This document shows positions 7,757 through 15,335 of a DNA stretch of 64,000 nt, one piece after another. Position numbers and translations under genes: made by a program. The number at the start of each line of letters is the position of its first letter. The stretch's first letter is position 1. This DNA is from Vicinamibacterales bacterium (lineage in GTDB: Bacteria > Acidobacteriota > Vicinamibacteria > Vicinamibacterales > UBA823). Under the pieces are notes generated by a model. It had not been told where the DNA came from. It saw only the letters and a program-made list of their open reading frames with translations, and did no database searches. The DNA is taken from positions 1 to 64,000 of the forward strand of contig DASCOS010000013.1 in assembly GCA_036012125.1 (NCBI GenBank). The letters run 5' to 3'.

Positions 7757-8065
7757 GTGGCTAGGGGGTTTACTGTTGGTGCGAGGCTCTCTGAGCCTAC
7801 CTACGGTTTGGGGTCAGTCATAGCCGTTGAAGACGTGTATATTCGAATCGATTTCGACGAGCACGGTGTGAAGAAGTTCCTCACGAGTCTTGCCACTTTC
7901 GAACACTCAAAGGAACCGGCGCCAAGTCGTGCTGGGAGAAGGAGGCGGAAGACTGCAGTTAAATCATCCAAGACCAAGACTGCACGGTCTCCGAGGAGTT
8001 CGGTAAAGTCGAAGTCTGTGAAGGCTGCCAAGAAGGCTAAGGCTAGCGCTTCAAGGTCCGCTTAA
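7757..8065 (+). CDS. Small protein with UvrD-C/Tudor-like domain and Lys/Ala-rich tail
   Basis: A 102-residue protein. Residues 3-48 (GARLSEPTYGLGSVIAVEDV...IDFDEHGVKKFL) resemble the small beta-barrel at the C-terminus of UvrD/PcrA helicases and related Tudor-like modules, where 'V.H..FG.G.V' leads into a strand that contacts RNA polymerase or nucleic acid (family resemblance, moderate). Residues 53-102 are almost all K, R, S, A and T, like a histone H1 tail, suggesting DNA or RNA binding. It starts with GTG; GAAGGAG lies seven bases upstream. The neighbour at 9038 carries a similar tail. Confidence 0.6.
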   Translation: MARGFTVGARLSEPTYGLGSVIAVEDVYIRIDFDEHGVKKFLTSLATFEHSKEPAPSRAGRRRRKTAVKSSKTKTARSPRSSVKSKSVKAAKKAKASASRSA

Positions 8066-8148
8066 CGTCGTTATTCGAGCTTTCCCGCCTGTCGTTTTGC
8101 TTAAGCCAATTGGTCGTTTGTCCGGTTTTCAGCGCTTTTGTTTCTGGC

Positions 8149-8955
8149 TCATTGAACCGCTCTAGCTGCCGCTGTCGCTCGGCCGTCCGCTATGCAATTG
8201 GGGATGCCGTTCCCTCGGAAGCTGGTTCCGGTGATAAGGAGGCCTGGTGTGTGCTGAAGCTCGTGGTCAATGGAAGCGAGCCGCTCAAGGTGACCCACCT
8301 CGTATTGCGGGCTCCGGTTTCTCCAACGGTAGACACGAGAGAACTGAGGGTCGCACTCGATCTTGAGGATTCGAGCGAGGTTCCTATGAGCCAATTGAGC
8401 AATATCTTCGTCATTAGGATTACGGTTGAGAATGTTGGGGTCTCGGGCTCCGCCAAGGAAGACCCTGATAAGTACTTGTCCTGCCGGAGCCCGCCCAGGC
8501 CCCTTCGAAGATACCCAAGTAGCGGCGATAATTGATAATCCTGTCTCAACTCGGGGTACAACGAATCCACTGCCGAGTAAAGCGTGCTCGATGGCTGACC
8601 GTGGATAGGTCAGTGCTACGGTTGCGGTCGAGTTGTGCGGAATGTTCAAGCAGTGTTCGGCGAGCTTGGGGTGTCGGGTTTCGAGCAGACCGGCGGCGTC
8701 CGACGCCGGTATTGCAAGGATTACCGCTGACGCTACTGTGATATCACCCGTTATTCGGACGACAAACGGACCATTGTCATCGATAGATATAACTCTGGTG
8801 CTAGGTGAAAGGCGCTCAGGTGGTAGCACGGATACCAGATCCTCGGTCATTTCTCCAAGTCCCCCGGGTAGTGACCGGAACATCCCATCCGCTATAGGGG
8901 CGGGCCTCCTTCTTCTATTAAGTCCACTGTTGCATCTACCGATTTGAGTCGGCAC
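8149..8955 (-). pseudogene. Protoporphyrinogen oxidase (HemY/HemG type), 5'-truncated
   Basis: The 268-residue product matches only the C-terminal ~60% of the ~460-residue FAD-dependent protoporphyrinogen oxidase family: FRSLPGGLGEMTEDL, the substrate-domain FVVPRVE and VLIRVFLGG strands, and the closing SFRGNGIPNCIADGRATA flavin motif. The N-terminal dinucleotide-binding GxGxxG half is missing, and the frame closes at a TGA at 8971-8973 just upstream; only ~65 bases remain before the next gene, so the 5' half is deleted, not frameshifted. The surviving frame is intact from a GTG at 8953-8955. Without the FAD Rossmann half it cannot work as a normal oxidase. The deletion may be linked to whatever brought in the flanking basic-tailed genes (inference). 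Confidence 0.8.
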
Positions 8956-9037
8956 GCACGCAGAAAGCGATCATTCACAGTATTATCGCACTGCGTTCTG
9001 GTTCGATGTCTCAATCCATGCTAGCCTGAGAGGGCTA

Positions 9038-9724
9038 GTGAGTCCGATACTGGTTCGTCCCGTTCGTGAGCAGTTTGAGCACGATCGCGTCATCCGGCTG
9101 CTGCAAAACCGCTGGCGGCGTCGTTACGAGGTGGGTGTCAATCTCAGCGGAGAGCCTCCGTCCCCGCTTCGCTTCGGTCGTCGGTTGTTGTTCCCCGACT
9201 TGGTCCTGAACTCCCGCGATGGTACGCGTCAGTTGCTTGGTGTGGTCGAAGTGGAAACAAACGCCTCGATCAATCACCTCGAAGCGATGTCACAGTGGGC
9301 GACGTTTGCAAGGGTTAAGGCGCCCTTTCACCTCTACGTTCCCTTGGGAGCTCTTGATGCAGTTCGACGCTTGTGTGACGCGAAAGGAATCTTCGTAGAG
9401 GAGATTTGGAATTACCATACTATCGGTGCACAGGTTCGCCTTACACTCGCGCATCGGGACCGAAGCCGGGCCACAAAAAAGGCATCGAAAAGGTCTGGTT
9501 CCAAAGCGAAGAGAAGTAATAAGACTTCGAAAAAGAAGAGTGTGAAGGTTGGTCGCAAAGCGGTTGCTGGGCTGAAGGCTGGAAGGTCGAAGAAGACGAA
9601 GGCAGCCGCGGCTAAGAAGACAACGAAATCATCCAAGCCGCGTAAGGCGGCAGCCAAGAAGACGGCAAGAAAGACCACGAAGCTGGCTCGGTCAAGGGTC
9701 CGCAAGGCCTCGGTCAAACGTTAG
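9038..9724 (+). CDS. Possible PD-(D/E)XK-like domain fused to a histone H1-like tail
   Basis: A 228-residue protein of two unlike parts. Residues 1-140 form a compact alpha/beta domain: a helix with Glu11/Glu14, a strand LLFPDLVL (Asp54) and a strand GVVEVET (Glu71-Val-Glu73), then a helix with W87. The order acid-helix, PD, ExE recalls the restriction-endonuclease-like fold, with E in place of the usual K of ExK; this is a visual assignment, not proven. Residues 141-228 are a tail of K, A, R, S and T with repeated KKT/AAKK units, like bacterial histone H1 homologues. It starts with GTG (9038), with GAGAGGG upstream. It may be a DNA-binding or DNA-cleaving protein, or catalytically dead. Confidence 0.55.
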   Translation: MSPILVRPVREQFEHDRVIRLLQNRWRRRYEVGVNLSGEPPSPLRFGRRLLFPDLVLNSRDGTRQLLGVVEVETNASINHLEAMSQWATFARVKAPFHLYVPLGALDAVRRLCDAKGIFVEEIWNYHTIGAQVRLTLAHRDRSRATKKASKRSGSKAKRSNKTSKKKSVKVGRKAVAGLKAGRSKKTKAAAAKKTTKSSKPRKAAAKKTARKTTKLARSRVRKASVKR

Positions 9725-9779
9725 TCCTGCCGACGGATTGGTTATAGTGCAGAGTCCGGCGTAGCTCTGGCCAAAGTAA

Positions 9780-10370
9780 ATGCCGTTTCTTCGGTATGAC
9801 CGTGATCGTCGTGGGAACCTAAGCACGTATTTAGTGCACACTTTCCGTAAGGGAGGAAAACCTCACTCCCTGGTGCTTTACTGGTTCCGGTCTCCTCCTA
9901 ATGTCCGGGTAGGTCGGCTTGCGATCGACGATGACACGATACGGACGATTGAGGAGTTGTATCCCGATTTGGCGTTTGACTGGCCGAAGCTCCTTAGTCA
10001 ACGTCCGCCTCCTCTGGAGATGAAAAAGTTGACAAGCAGACGGCGTCAGGACAAGGCTCCGAAGAGAGACTCCGTAGGTGGTGGACGACAGTCGGGTGGG
10101 GTGTGCCAGAAGGAAAATTCACTCGAGTCCCGGGTCGGCGGGATGGATTCTCACCAAGAGGGAAGGGAGTCTGACAACTCGCCGGAGGGGAGGGCCGAGT
10201 CCACGGAGCTGTCTTCACCAGACGTGGTCCTAGAGTCACAAGCGGCGGTAGATGAAAAGGTTCAGGTGGAGGCAAATGACAGTGGGTTGTCCCAGCGGGA
10301 GTCGGAATCGGAAAAACCGATTGACCAGGTCGATGGTCCTCCGACGACAGGAACTGACTCTGATGGGTGA
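9780..10370 (+). CDS. Hypothetical protein with conserved N-terminus and low-complexity acidic tail
   Basis: Residues 1-75 look like a folded domain (MPFLRYDRDRRGNLSTYLVH, PHSLVLYWFRSPPNVRVG, ELYPDLAFDWPKLL); I recognise it only as a conserved hypothetical family. Residues ~85-196 are low-complexity, rich in E, S, D, Q and G, and probably disordered with a net negative charge, in contrast to the basic tail of the gene before it. A TATAGT at 9743-9748 could be its -10 box. Same strand as the 9038 gene, 55 bases downstream. Confidence 0.6.
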   Translation: MPFLRYDRDRRGNLSTYLVHTFRKGGKPHSLVLYWFRSPPNVRVGRLAIDDDTIRTIEELYPDLAFDWPKLLSQRPPPLEMKKLTSRRRQDKAPKRDSVGGGRQSGGVCQKENSLESRVGGMDSHQEGRESDNSPEGRAESTELSSPDVVLESQAAVDEKVQVEANDSGLSQRESESEKPIDQVDGPPTTGTDSDG

Positions 10371-10414
10371 GTGCGGCAGGGGTGATAATCCAGGAATGAG
10401 AGATTGCCTACTGT

Positions 10415-10420
10415 TATAAT
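10415..10420 (+). promoter_or_regulatory. Consensus -10 box at leaderless distance from the VWFA gene start
   Basis: TATAAT ends six bases before the ATG at 10427, so transcription would begin at or next to the A of the start codon. There is no Shine-Dalgarno sequence between them and no convincing -35. Confidence 0.5.
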
Positions 10421-10426
10421 GTGGTC

Positions 10427-11758
10427 ATGAAATCAATGCGGGTTTCTTCGGTGATGGCAGGCCGTTTCGCACTGTATGGGACGTGTTTTGCATTAGTGGT
10501 GGGGTCTGGTGTGCCCCTTACCGCCCAGCAGGTGCCGACTCTCTTCCCACCTGGAGACCAACCAACTTTCCGGGCTGATGTCACTCTTATCACTAATGAT
10601 GTGATCGTCCGTGATTCCAGTGGTCAGTTTGTTTCAGACTTAACGAGAGATGAATTTGCTATTTACGAGGATGGCGTTATGCAGGAGGTTGCTTCGCTAG
10701 TCCTAATTCAAGGGGGCCGTGCGTTTAATTTACAACTTCCCGCACCTGCACCTGTTGCGGAGGGGATCATTCTTCCCACAGCACGGCCCCGTAATGATAC
10801 GGCTGGCCGGGTGTTGATGTTATTTGTCGATGACCTGCATATGGAGGCATCAAGCACACCTCGCATCCGTGATTTATTCAAGCGAATTGCAGAAAATTTA
10901 GTACACGAAGGGGACTTATTTTCCATTGTGTCCAGTGGTTCTTCGTCGATTGCGATCGACCTTACGTATGATCGTGGGTTACTCGATTCAGCAATCGGAC
11001 GGATCATGGGCAATGGGATGACGCCCACGGATATTATTCGTGGGCCGCAGGGCAGTCGCGGTCCAAGCGAGTTGCTCTATCGGGCGAATGTGGCTGTTCA
11101 AACGGCCCTGTCGATTATCCGCGTGCTTGAGCAAATCCAGCATCGTCGAAAGGCGATCGTTTACGTGAGTGCGGGCTACGACCTGAATCCATTTGAGGAA
11201 ATGCGGTTTCATGAATCTCGCACCTTTGGAGGTGGGCGATTCCGGCTCGATCAGATGGATTTTGAAGATACTGATGAGGCCCGTCGGGTGCGCACGAATC
11301 CGTTCATGGAACAGACAAACTATATGTTTGCCGACCTGGATATGTCGAACCAAATACACCGGCTTACCCGGGCCGCGAATCGTGCTAACGCCACGTTTTA
11401 CACAATTGACCCTCGAGGACTGATTGCGGGGGTTGACATAGGCGAAATGGAAGGTCAGCTCGATCCGGTGCAGTGGTGGGACTACGTTCAAAAATCTCAA
11501 AATACCCTTCGCACCTTGGCGGAAGCCACCGGTGGTTTTGCCATGGTGAATAACAATGATTTTGATGGAGCCATTCGCCGAATTGACGCTGAAACGAGTG
11601 ACTATTACGTCGTTGGGTATTACTCTAATAATTCTGACCCGAACCAATGGCGGCGGCGGCTTGAAATTTCGGTAACTCGTGACGATGTCGATGTATGGTC
11701 CCGAACGGCATACGAATTAGCCGAGCCCGAGGATCCTCAAGTCGCTCCCACCCGCTGA
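10427..11758 (+). CDS. VWFA-related Acidobacteria-type secreted protein
   Basis: A 443-residue protein with a signal peptide (residues ~1-34, cut after LTAQ). Residues ~40-85 form a beta domain, DVIVRDSSGQFVSDLTRDEFAIYEDG. A von Willebrand A-like domain follows from RVLMLFVDDLHM, with IVYVSAGYDL and the late FYTIDPRGL strand; near the C-terminus is DYYVVGYYSN. This architecture is the 'VWFA-related Acidobacterial domain' family, expanded in Acidobacteria and of unknown role, presumably extracellular protein-protein or metal-dependent adhesion. The start could also be GTG at 10421, but the promoter position favours the ATG at 10427. The next gene is convergent, with only eight bases between the stops. 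Confidence 0.87.
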   Translation: MKSMRVSSVMAGRFALYGTCFALVVGSGVPLTAQQVPTLFPPGDQPTFRADVTLITNDVIVRDSSGQFVSDLTRDEFAIYEDGVMQEVASLVLIQGGRAFNLQLPAPAPVAEGIILPTARPRNDTAGRVLMLFVDDLHMEASSTPRIRDLFKRIAENLVHEGDLFSIVSSGSSSIAIDLTYDRGLLDSAIGRIMGNGMTPTDIIRGPQGSRGPSELLYRANVAVQTALSIIRVLEQIQHRRKAIVYVSAGYDLNPFEEMRFHESRTFGGGRFRLDQMDFEDTDEARRVRTNPFMEQTNYMFADLDMSNQIHRLTRAANRANATFYTIDPRGLIAGVDIGEMEGQLDPVQWWDYVQKSQNTLRTLAEATGGFAMVNNNDFDGAIRRIDAETSDYYVVGYYSNNSDPNQWRRRLEISVTRDDVDVWSRTAYELAEPEDPQVAPTR

Positions 11759-11766
11759 GACTTGGT

Positions 11767-12657
11767 TCACTTCTGTTTTCGCCTTCGCTGAGCTCTAAGT
11801 GTTTCGCGAGTGCGCGCTATCGCGTCATCAAGATAGCTCTGGTCCATTTCTACGCCCACGAAATTTACACCAAGCTCAGCACAAGCGATCGCTGTGCTTC
11901 CTAGGCCGACGAAGGGGTCGATGACCAGGCCGGTTCGTTCGAGACCGTGCAGTCGGATGCACCACTCAGGCAATTTCGGAGGAAACGTGGCTGGGTGGGG
12001 CCGTTCACGCTTTCTATTCTGTATGGTTGTATACGGAACAAACCAGGTGTTCCCGCGGCATCGGACGCCATCGCTCCCGGCCTGCCACCGTGAAATGTTG
12101 GACTGGTCTTGGTAGGGTACGCCGATTGCCTGGCGGTCGAGCGGGGTTCGTCCCTCAGGGGTCAGGTGAAAGACGAACTCGTGGCAATCATTGACAAACC
12201 GGTCGCTATTGATCGGTTTATAGTGGCCGACGGCGAGGTCCCTATCGAGTGTTGCTCTAGCGCCACCGCCGCGGTCGATTGCGATTGACTTAACCCAGTG
12301 AATGATATTTTGCAGTTTGAGGTGTTCTCTGGCAGTTTGGGCTACGTCAAGCGCCGTCCATGGACGAGTGGGCGTAGCTCCAACATTTAAGAAGAGCGAG
12401 CCGCGAAGAGTTAGGGTGCGCGTTGCCGCAGCAATCCACTGATCTGTCCACTCCAGGTACTCTTTAGTCGGCAGTGCGTCGCGATAAGAGCGGTATGAAA
12501 CACCGAGATTATAGGGTGGCGAGGTCACGATAACGTCTACTGAGGCTTTAGGGAGTCCCCTTAGGAATTCAAGGGCGTCAGTATGATGGAACCGGAAAGT
12601 CCTGCCTGAAGACCGTAGCCGTGCATAGGGTTTTGGATTGAGGCGAGGTCGAGGCAT
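11767..12657 (-). CDS. Site-specific DNA methyltransferase, beta class (N4-cytosine or N6-adenine)
   Basis: About 296 residues. The catalytic motif IV, TSPPYNLG, is near the N-terminus and the SAM-binding motif I, DPFVGLGSTAIACAE, near the C-terminus, the order of beta-class amino-methyltransferases. SPPY rather than DPPY is more usual for N4-cytosine enzymes but also occurs in N6-adenine ones. RPHPATFPPKLPEWCI before motif I is typical of the class. The ATG at 12655-12657 has AAGGTG nine bases upstream; a GTG at 12669 is the alternative. No restriction endonuclease is adjacent, so it appears to be an orphan with a possible epigenetic role. Confidence 0.85.
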   Translation of the reverse strand: MPRPRLNPKPYARLRSSGRTFRFHHTDALEFLRGLPKASVDVIVTSPPYNLGVSYRSYRDALPTKEYLEWTDQWIAAATRTLTLRGSLFLNVGATPTRPWTALDVAQTAREHLKLQNIIHWVKSIAIDRGGGARATLDRDLAVGHYKPINSDRFVNDCHEFVFHLTPEGRTPLDRQAIGVPYQDQSNISRWQAGSDGVRCRGNTWFVPYTTIQNRKRERPHPATFPPKLPEWCIRLHGLERTGLVIDPFVGLGSTAIACAELGVNFVGVEMDQSYLDDAIARTRETLRAQRRRKQK

Positions 12658-12732
12658 GTAACCGATCACCTTTTAGTAGAATGACAAAAGTGTCAAGGTC
12701 CAATCAAGTCAGGGGCGTGGCAGACATTGTTG

Positions 12733-12760
12733 TTGCGCTGTCTGCGGAATTTGCTACAAT
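12733..12760 (+). promoter_or_regulatory. Candidate sigma-70 promoter of the D-Ala-D-Ala carboxypeptidase gene
   Basis: TTGCGC at 12733-12738, a 16-base spacer, then TACAAT at 12755-12760 preceded by TGC (extended -10 like). Predicted leader about 35 bases. Confidence 0.5.
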
Positions 12761-12801
12761 CCCAATCGTTTTTGGCCTGCTAACAGTGAAAACCAAATCA
12801 G

Positions 12802-13740
12802 GTGAATCGTGTGGGCAAATTAATTAGCATCCGGAGCCTTTATAAGCTCCTACATATTGTCCTCTTGAGTGTGATGGCAATTATATTCGGAGTGCTGTCC
12901 ACCGACGCTGCCAGCGTCCGAAATGGGGTCAGGGTGGAAGAGGCGGAGCAGGCTGGCGCCGTAGAGCCACGCACGAAACAGAACGAAAATGGTGAGACGG
13001 TTCCCGATGTGCGTGCGGCCGCAGCGGTTATTTACAACCCGATTCGTGGTGAGGTGCTTTGGGAGGAGAACTCAGAAGTTCAGCGGCCAATAGCCAGCAT
13101 TACGAAGGTTATGACGGCCGTTGTATTTTTGGAGGCCGAGCATAACCTTTCGCAAATGATCAGAGTGGCGAGAACAGACGTCCAGAGAGCATCGACGACG
13201 TATCTTCGGCGCAATGAGCAGCTGACTGTGAATGACCTGCTTCACCTAGTGTTGATTGCATCTGATAATGGTGCTGCAAGGGCGCTAGCCCGAGTGTCGG
13301 CTTGGGGCACCGATGGCTTTGTCGGACGAATGAATCAGAAAGCGACGGCGCTGGGTCTGCATAGCACCGTGTTTACTGATCCTTCTGGCTTGGATAGCGG
13401 GAATCTGTCCTCGGCTTACGATTTATCACGGTTGATTGTTTATGCCGCTGGTAACGAACAGATTTCGGGGATTATGCGGATGGGTGAGCATCGAATTAGG
13501 ACCAACCGCCGGCAGGTAAGGGTCCGGAATACGAACAAGCTACTGAGGCATGAAATCAACGTATTGGGCGGTAAAACTGGATTCATTCGGAAGTCCGGGT
13601 ACTGTCTGGCCGTGCTGCTGGAGTTACCGCAGGGTGAGATGGTGGCTATGGTGTTGCTTGGTGCCCGTAGTGATGCAGCACGGTTTTTAGAGGCTCGTCG
13701 GCTGTTGGGCTGGTTAGACACTAGGCGGCCCGCTGAGTAG
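12802..13740 (+). CDS. D-alanyl-D-alanine carboxypeptidase (serine peptidase S11)
   Basis: A penicillin-binding protein that trims the terminal D-Ala from peptidoglycan stem peptides in the periplasm. All three active-site motifs are present and properly spaced: S99-I-T-K102, S154-D-N156 and K258-T-G260. A hydrophobic segment at residues ~17-36 is a signal peptide or anchor. The C-terminus is short, with no clear amphipathic membrane-anchoring domain as in PBP5, so it is closer to the PbpG/PBP7 form. The start is GTG; no strong ribosome-binding site was seen. Confidence 0.9.
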   Translation: MNRVGKLISIRSLYKLLHIVLLSVMAIIFGVLSTDAASVRNGVRVEEAEQAGAVEPRTKQNENGETVPDVRAAAAVIYNPIRGEVLWEENSEVQRPIASITKVMTAVVFLEAEHNLSQMIRVARTDVQRASTTYLRRNEQLTVNDLLHLVLIASDNGAARALARVSAWGTDGFVGRMNQKATALGLHSTVFTDPSGLDSGNLSSAYDLSRLIVYAAGNEQISGIMRMGEHRIRTNRRQVRVRNTNKLLRHEINVLGGKTGFIRKSGYCLAVLLELPQGEMVAMVLLGARSDAARFLEARRLLGWLDTRRPAE

Positions 13741-13939
13741 GAAGTAGTCAACCATTTAAGTGCCCAATGGGGCATTCTGAAATACGGTAGCTCCATTCCT
13801 GAGATACTTCGGTTTGGAAATATGTCAAAGTGTAGCGATGGGCTTTCGCCTTTGCCCGTCTAGAGGCCGGTGAGAGGATGGGCACCACTGTAGTCTTGAC
13901 TAGAGGGCGCTATTGGTTCGAGTAATAGTGAGGACAATT
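13741..13939. other. Gap between the carboxypeptidase gene and trxA
   Basis: No gene seen. It contains a small hairpin TGCCC-AATG-GGGCA just after the carboxypeptidase gene, without a T-run, and a second, GATGGGC...GCCCGTC, near 13839-13862. TTGACT near 13895 could be a -35 for trxA but has no clear -10 partner. Confidence 0.35.
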
Positions 13940-14290
13940 ATGGCATCCGATAAAGTTCAGACGTTCACCAAGGATAATTTTGAGACATCAGTAATCCAGG
14001 CAGGAACTCCGGTTCTGGTTGATTTCTGGGCTGAATGGTGCGGTCCGTGTCGGCAGTTGGGTCCAACGGTGGATTCATTGGCAACAGACTATGACGGCCG
14101 CGTCACGGTTGGTAAGCTGAATGTCGACGAGAATCCTGAGGTTGCTGGCCGATTCAGTATTCGCGGTATTCCTACACTACTACTGTTTAAGGATGGCGAG
14201 GTGGTGGATACGGTCGTTGGGGTCGCAGAGGGTGCACAACTGAAGCAAATGCTTGACAAGCATCTGCAGACTGTTGCCGGTAGTAGATAA
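13940..14290 (+). CDS. trxA: Thioredoxin
   Basis: A 116-residue cytosolic disulfide reductase with the canonical active site WCGPC (Cys34, Cys37), the buried-Asp strand VLVDFWAEW, the cis-proline in RGIPTLLLF and the [11 protein letters not shown] strand-turn. The ATG at 13940 with AGGAC upstream gives the normal family length; an upstream start at 13913 would add nine unrelated residues. Followed 62 bases later by thioredoxin reductase, so the NADPH-to-thioredoxin pair is encoded together. Confidence 0.96.
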   Translation: MASDKVQTFTKDNFETSVIQAGTPVLVDFWAEWCGPCRQLGPTVDSLATDYDGRVTVGKLNVDENPEVAGRFSIRGIPTLLLFKDGEVVDTVVGVAEGAQLKQMLDKHLQTVAGSR

Positions 14291-14352
14291 GGGTTTTGTG
14301 AGACTTTATTTCAGCGTTTTGTATTGGTCGTGTGAGAGCCAGCGTGGCTAAC

Positions 14353-15324
14353 ATGAAGCAATCGGAAGAGGTTGTCATAGTAGGCTCGGGTCCGGCTGGG
14401 TTGACAGCGGCTCTCTATTCGGCCCGAGCTAATCTCAGCCCGCTACTGATTGAAGGTGTCCCGGCTGGTGGGCAGCTGATGTTAACCACTATGGTTGAAA
14501 ATTGGCCTGGCTATCGCGATGGCATCATGGGCCCTGAGCTCATAGACACTTTGAGAGCGCAGGCCGAACGGTTCGGAGCAAGGATCGTTAATGGTCAGGT
14601 CCAGCGTTTTGATTTAAGAGACACCCCTTACATCATCGAAACTTCCGACGCGCGGTATGAGACACGAGCTCTCATAATTTCGACTGGAGCGTCTGCTCGA
14701 TTGTTAGGCCTGCCTTCCGAACAGGTTTTGATGGGGCATGGAGTGTCTACTTGTGCAACCTGCGACGGCTATTTCTTTAAAGAGAAACGGATTGCGGTAG
14801 TCGGCGGTGGTGACTCAGCGATGGAGGAGGCGCTGTTTCTAACGAAGTTTGCCTCTCAGGTGACCGTTGTGCACAGACGTGACGTTTTGCGAGCATCAAA
14901 GATCATGCAAGATAAGGCTCTGGCCCATCCACGAATTACTTTTAAGTGGAATAGCGTAGTTGAGGATATAAGGGACCCCGATAAAGGTGTGGTGACTGGT
15001 ATCGTGGTTAGGAATACCGAAACGACAGTGGCCAAAGAACTCTCTGTCGACGGAGTGTTTGTAGCCATTGGTCACACTCCAAATACCGAACTTCTGACGG
15101 GGCAGCTCGAGCTTGATAATCACGGCTACATCTTGACAACCGCCGGAGCCAGAACCTCGCAGGCTGGCGTGTTTGCCTGCGGGGACGTACAGGACTCGGT
15201 CTATCGGCAAGCAGTGACCGCAGCTGGGTCTGGTTGCATGGCGGCGATCGATGCCGAAAGGTATCTTGAAGGACTACCGCAGGCTGCAGTTGAAAAAGGT
15301 TCTGAAATAGGGTCCGCAGGATAG
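14353..15324 (+). CDS. trxB: Thioredoxin reductase (NADPH)
   Basis: A 323-residue FAD flavoprotein that reduces thioredoxin. FAD motif GSGPAG (11-16), the redox-active CATC (Cys134, Cys137), NADPH motif VVGGGDSAMEEA (149-160) and the C-terminal GVFACGDVQD flavin motif are all intact. The ATG at 14353 fits the family start; 14332 would add seven residues. Convergent with mnmA, with only 11 bases between the stops. Confidence 0.96.
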   Translation: MKQSEEVVIVGSGPAGLTAALYSARANLSPLLIEGVPAGGQLMLTTMVENWPGYRDGIMGPELIDTLRAQAERFGARIVNGQVQRFDLRDTPYIIETSDARYETRALIISTGASARLLGLPSEQVLMGHGVSTCATCDGYFFKEKRIAVVGGGDSAMEEALFLTKFASQVTVVHRRDVLRASKIMQDKALAHPRITFKWNSVVEDIRDPDKGVVTGIVVRNTETTVAKELSVDGVFVAIGHTPNTELLTGQLELDNHGYILTTAGARTSQAGVFACGDVQDSVYRQAVTAAGSGCMAAIDAERYLEGLPQAAVEKGSEIGSAG

Positions 15325-15335
15325 GCTTTAAGGCG

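Noticed and set aside
9412-9717. Minus-strand frame giving a Phe/Leu/Ala-rich 'membrane protein'
   Set aside because: Hydrophobicity is an artefact of reading the Lys/Ala-rich tail codons backwards.
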